From CAKZSU01 sp044223895 (GTDB lineage: Bacteria > Patescibacteriota > Microgenomatia > UBA10105 > UBA927), in contig JBGALL010000010.1 of the NCBI GenBank assembly GCA_044223895.1, positions 1-33,726 of the forward strand: a stretch of DNA of 33,726 bases. The letters run 5' to 3'. Shown here piece after piece: positions 30,567 to 33,726 of this stretch. Every line of letters starts with the position of its first letter. Within the stretch, counting starts at the first letter, position 1. A program made the translations under genes and the position numbers. The notes under the pieces were generated by a model. That model was not told the origin of the DNA. It did not search any database and saw only the letters and a program-made list of their open reading frames with translations.

Positions 30567-32846
30567 ATGACACAAACTGTACGACCTAAGACAATAAAGA
30601 CACTGCTATTACTTCCTATTTTATTGATTTTCAGCACTTTAACTTATGCTGATTCTAAAATAAGCGGCAAGGTGGTGAACGAGAAGAATATGCCGGTGAA
30701 AGGTGCAAGCGTTTTCCTGGAGAATACCATAGACGGCGGCACAACCGACAGTCTTGGCAACTTTAGCTTTACCACGGCAGAAACGGGTAACCAATCGTTG
30801 GTGGCTACGGAAGTTGGCCATGCCACTACAGGCATACCGCTGAATATAACCGGTGATATTGCCGACATAGTACTGGTGCTGAAAAAGAACCGCACGCACG
30901 ACCTTGATGCCGTGGTGATAACAGCGGGTTCGTTTGATGCATCGAACGATAAGAACAAGACGGTATTAAAGCCGCTGGACATTGTAACCACAGCAGGCTC
31001 AGGTGCCGATGTGGTGAAAGCAATGGAAATGCTACCCGGCACCCAAAAAACCAGCACCGATAATGGTATGTTCGTCAGGGGTGGCGATGCGAGCGAAGCA
31101 GCAATAGTGGTTGATGAGATGGTGATACAAAATGCTTTTATGAGCGGCCCTCCCGGTGTTACCACACGCAGCAGGTTTGGTGCATTCAACTACCAGGGAG
31201 TATCCTTCAGCAGTGGCGGGTATAGTGCCAAGTATGGGCAGGCACTATCGGGCATATTAGAGCTGAATACGCTTGACCTGGCAGAAAAAAGCACCATAAA
31301 TATGGGGGTGAATATGGCGGGCATCTATGCATCGGGCGTGAAGAGGTGGAAAAACAGCAGCCTTGACTTTGGCGGCAATTACACCAACACATCGCCATTC
31401 TTTGCGCTGGCCAGCACCAATATGAAATTCTACAAAGCGCCTGAAGGTGGCAGCGGCAACGTGCGTTATGTATGGAAACCAAATAAGGATGGTATCCTTA
31501 AGGCAAGTTTCAATGGCAGCTATAATAAGAGCGGTATAGAAGTGCCTAACTATAATACCGGGGATACGAATACAAATAACCCGATGGGTAAGCTACCCAA
31601 TATAATCAAATTTGGTACGGATAATCAGTATTACTATGGCAATGTATCGTACAAGCAAATGTTCAAGAGCAAGTTCATGTTGTACACGGCTGCTTCATAC
31701 AGCCTGGACAAGACAGACAACAGATTTGAAACAATACCGATAAAGGCAGATGAACACAGGGCACAGTACAGGCTGGAGGGCAAACGCTACTTTACCAGTC
31801 GTATGAACCTGCTGGTAGGTACTGATGTGCAGAGCTACGGAACAGCAAGACAGATTGTAGATTCTGCCCAAACATATAAAACCGATTTTAGCAGCACTAC
31901 TGTTTCCGGTTATGCAGAGATGGAGTGGACACCTTTGAACATGATAGCGATAAAACCAGGTGTGCGATATGAGCATACTTCACTTGACTTCCTGAGTGTG
32001 AAAGACACCACTTTTAATACTATAGCCCCACGCTTGTCAATGGCGATACGTACCGGCTTGTACAGCCAGGTATCGCTTGCCGGTGGACTGTTTTACCAGA
32101 ATGCCGACCAGGCCTATCTGATCAATGGCTACCAGCCCGGGCCACAAATGGCCACACACTATATTGCTAACTGGCAATATAGCCACAATGACCGCACGCT
32201 GCGCCTGGAAGGGTATTACAAAAAATATGATAAGCTTGTTCTTGCTCTTGACACAAGCGGTGTATATAACTCTAATCCTTACCGCTTTGCTTACCCAACA
32301 CCAACCAATAATGGTGAAGGCTATGCCGGTGGCTTTGAGCTCTTCTGGCGCGACAAGAAAACTTTTAAATGGGTGGACTACTGGGTGTCGTACAGCTACA
32401 TCAATACCGAAAGGCAGTACAGCAATTATCCGTTCAAGGCTACGCCGGGTTTTATATCGAACCATAATCTGAACCTGGTGGGCAAGTATTTTGTTGAAAA
32501 GTGGAATACCAACTTCAGTCTTACCTATAGCTATGCAAGTGGCAGGCCATATTTTAACCCTACCCAACCGCTAGACAAAGAGCACTTCATGAGTGACCGC
32601 ACACCTGATTATCATAACCTGGCATTGGCAGTTGCGTACCTGCATACGTTCGGTAAGTGGTTTACGGTGTTCTATGTGAGCATAGACAATGTTACCGACC
32701 AGCATAATGTATTCGGCTACCGTTATAATTATGATAATTCTGGAAAAGTTGTGGGTAAACCTACACCAATTGTACCTGCACTATACCGTGCTGTATTTGT
32801 GGGGGTGAATATGTCGCTGACGCAGTTTAAAAAAGACGAACTATAA
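30567..32846 (+). CDS. TonB-dependent receptor with carboxypeptidase-regulatory-like N-terminal domain
   Basis: 759 aa. A signal peptide (residues 1-28, ending TLTYA) is followed by a carboxypeptidase regulatory-like beta-sandwich (about 32-110: ISGKVVNEKNMPVKGASVFLEN, TDSLGNFSF). The plug domain follows (about 125-230: KAMEMLPGTQKTSTDNGMFVRGGD, then AAIVVDEMVIQNAF) and a long barrel to the end, with Bacteroidota-type strands (YGNVSYKQMFKSKFMLYTAASYSLD). Such receptors import large or scarce ligands across the outer membrane with energy from TonB. It is on the short side and has no SusD partner beside it, so iron-complex, peptide or vitamin uptake is as likely as glycan uptake. The next gene, 32 bases downstream, encodes an exported protein. 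Confidence 0.92.
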   Translation: MTQTVRPKTIKTLLLLPILLIFSTLTYADSKISGKVVNEKNMPVKGASVFLENTIDGGTTDSLGNFSFTTAETGNQSLVATEVGHATTGIPLNITGDIADIVLVLKKNRTHDLDAVVITAGSFDASNDKNKTVLKPLDIVTTAGSGADVVKAMEMLPGTQKTSTDNGMFVRGGDASEAAIVVDEMVIQNAFMSGPPGVTTRSRFGAFNYQGVSFSSGGYSAKYGQALSGILELNTLDLAEKSTINMGVNMAGIYASGVKRWKNSSLDFGGNYTNTSPFFALASTNMKFYKAPEGGSGNVRYVWKPNKDGILKASFNGSYNKSGIEVPNYNTGDTNTNNPMGKLPNIIKFGTDNQYYYGNVSYKQMFKSKFMLYTAASYSLDKTDNRFETIPIKADEHRAQYRLEGKRYFTSRMNLLVGTDVQSYGTARQIVDSAQTYKTDFSSTTVSGYAEMEWTPLNMIAIKPGVRYEHTSLDFLSVKDTTFNTIAPRLSMAIRTGLYSQVSLAGGLFYQNADQAYLINGYQPGPQMATHYIANWQYSHNDRTLRLEGYYKKYDKLVLALDTSGVYNSNPYRFAYPTPTNNGEGYAGGFELFWRDKKTFKWVDYWVSYSYINTERQYSNYPFKATPGFISNHNLNLVGKYFVEKWNTNFSLTYSYASGRPYFNPTQPLDKEHFMSDRTPDYHNLALAVAYLHTFGKWFTVFYVSIDNVTDQHNVFGYRYNYDNSGKVVGKPTPIVPALYRAVFVGVNMSLTQFKKDEL

Positions 32847-32878
32847 AACACAGATAAAAAAACACAAAACCAATTCAA

Positions 32879-33532
32879 ATGAAAAAGATCATGTTAATGG
32901 CCGCAATGGCACTCTCCGTTATCACCACACAAGCGCAGGATTTTACCGCAGTGCTTGAAAAAACATTTACTGCTTTTGATACCACGTGGGACCAAAGCAA
33001 GAAAACTGAGCAGAGCAATAAGCTGAGCCTCATAGCCAAAAAATGGGATAACGAATGGATAGCGCACTACTATGCGGCCTACAGTAAAGTGGCACTTACC
33101 TGGCAGGAAAAAGACGGGGCAAAAAAAGATGCATTGCTGGATGAGGCAGACAAAGAAAGGGATGATGCTGTGAGCATACTGAAAAAAGAGAATGACGAGA
33201 CCCACGTGTTGGCTGCTATGATAGCCAATGCACGTATGGGCGTTGACCCTGCTACACGCTGGCAGAAGTATGGCCCCATCTTCAAAGAGAACCTGGAGCA
33301 TGCAAAGGAGTTGAACCCTGATAACCCACGCATGTATTCGCAGCAGGGTATCAGCAAGTTCTTTACGCCAAAAGCATTTGGCGGTGGTAAGAAAGCGGCT
33401 ATGCCTTACCTTGAAAAAGCAGATGCATTGTTTGCCAAAGAGGCTAATGTGACTGATATCAAGATACCACATTGGGGAAAGAAAAGCAACGACTACTTCC
33501 TCAACCAGTGCAAGCAGGAAGACAAGGAGTAA
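32879..33532 (+). CDS. exported protein downstream of TonB receptor, TPR-like helical
   Basis: 217 aa with a signal peptide (MKKIMLMAAMALSVITTQAQ, cut after TQA). The mature part is helical with repeats of the kind seen in TPR-like proteins: NKLSLIAKKWDNEWIAHYYAAYSKVAL, LLDEADKERDDAVSILKKEN, ENLEHAKELNPDNPRMYSQQGI, AAMPYLEKADALFAKEA. Bacteroidota have many such proteins in pairs with TonB receptors, where they may help at the periplasmic side; no exact function can be given. Same operon as the receptor, by spacing. Confidence 0.7.
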   Translation: MKKIMLMAAMALSVITTQAQDFTAVLEKTFTAFDTTWDQSKKTEQSNKLSLIAKKWDNEWIAHYYAAYSKVALTWQEKDGAKKDALLDEADKERDDAVSILKKENDETHVLAAMIANARMGVDPATRWQKYGPIFKENLEHAKELNPDNPRMYSQQGISKFFTPKAFGGGKKAAMPYLEKADALFAKEANVTDIKIPHWGKKSNDYFLNQCKQEDKE

Positions 33533-33650
33533 TTGAGGACCAGCAGGTTAGGTGTTGGCACGATTCTTTGAATATAGGTAGCATCAAATGTTAAACTAAA
33601 TATCGTTTGAATCTTCCTATCTAAATACAATCTTCTTATTATTTCCTACC

Positions 33651-33685
33651 TCAGGGCCTGAAGCGAGAAAAGCTCCAGGCCCTGA
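33651..33685. terminator. hairpin downstream of TonB-receptor operon
   Basis: TCAGGGCCTG (33651-33660) and CAGGCCCTGA (33676-33685) form a perfect 10-base stem around 15 bases that can pair further (AGC with GCT). It is followed by ATATTTTA, a weak T-run. It lies about 120 bases after the operon's last stop and probably ends its transcripts. Confidence 0.5.
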
Positions 33686-33726
33686 ATATTTTAGGCAATT
33701 CTACTGCCCGCTTATGGGTTTGGGGC

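Noticed and set aside
1..33726. CRISPR arrays, rRNA, complete tRNAs and insertion-sequence transposases.
   Set aside because: None seen on either strand: no regularly spaced identical repeats, no DDE or serine transposase motifs and no complete tRNA cloverleaf.

Overview
The window looks like a Bacteroidota chromosome, probably close to Chitinophagaceae. The signs are TAnnTTTG-type -7 promoter boxes with a TTTG-like -33 box, a TonB-dependent receptor with a carboxypeptidase-regulatory-like N-terminus, Bacteroidota-style mobilization genes and an IntDOT-like tyrosine recombinase. Bases 1 to about 24,000 are AT-rich accessory DNA. From about 24,000 to the end the sequence is richer in G+C and reads as ordinary chromosome. 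All family names come from motifs read by eye; no search was run.

Bases 1-4683 hold a tightly packed mobilization operon: vWA-like protein (cut by the window edge), a 55-aa membrane protein, TraG/VirD4-like coupling protein, MobC-like protein, HUH relaxase and two small helix-turn-helix proteins. A CoiA-like nuclease (4850-5638) and a DUF2971 protein (5880-7202) follow. No type IV secretion channel genes are visible, so the element would be mobilizable rather than self-transmissible. The gap 7203-7833 holds a promoter, a sequence like a tmRNA/tRNA 3' end, a factor-independent terminator and one copy of a long inverted repeat, then comes the integrase (7834-9051).

Bases 9071-16706 are a defence-like island. 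A minus-strand operon encodes an ABC/AAA-type ATPase, an HNH nuclease and a single-HKD phospholipase D-like nuclease. The first two match the PtuA-PtuB arrangement of Septu; the third is extra. The integrase plus this trio is bracketed by inverted copies (28 of 31 bases identical, first 20 exact) at 7578-7608 and 13280-13310. The right copy sits at the broken start of a helicase that keeps its Walker B, SAT and QxxGRxR motifs but has lost its ATP-binding loop. Next is a 638-aa protein joining a Cas4-like nuclease to a DEDD-type DUF2779 domain, then an XRE regulator.

Bases 16752-18446 form a small regulated module: a promoter whose spacer is a 16-bp perfect palindrome, two unknown membrane proteins, a 99-aa unknown protein and an excisionase-like protein. 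Bases 18652-22665 hold a VanX/DdpX-type D,D-dipeptidase facing a three-gene operon (membrane protein, unknown 500-aa protein, EamA transporter). Bases 22666-24002 are mostly non-coding, with a small hypothetical gene, a strong inverted repeat and an orphan promoter that may serve a 55-aa ORF or an RNA.

The chromosomal part (24003-33532) has two predicted envelope proteins, an RDD protein, an Xaa-Pro aminopeptidase, small hypothetical and DUF1801 proteins, a membrane protein/winged-helix regulator pair behind a palindromic promoter, a TonB-dependent receptor and an exported partner protein.
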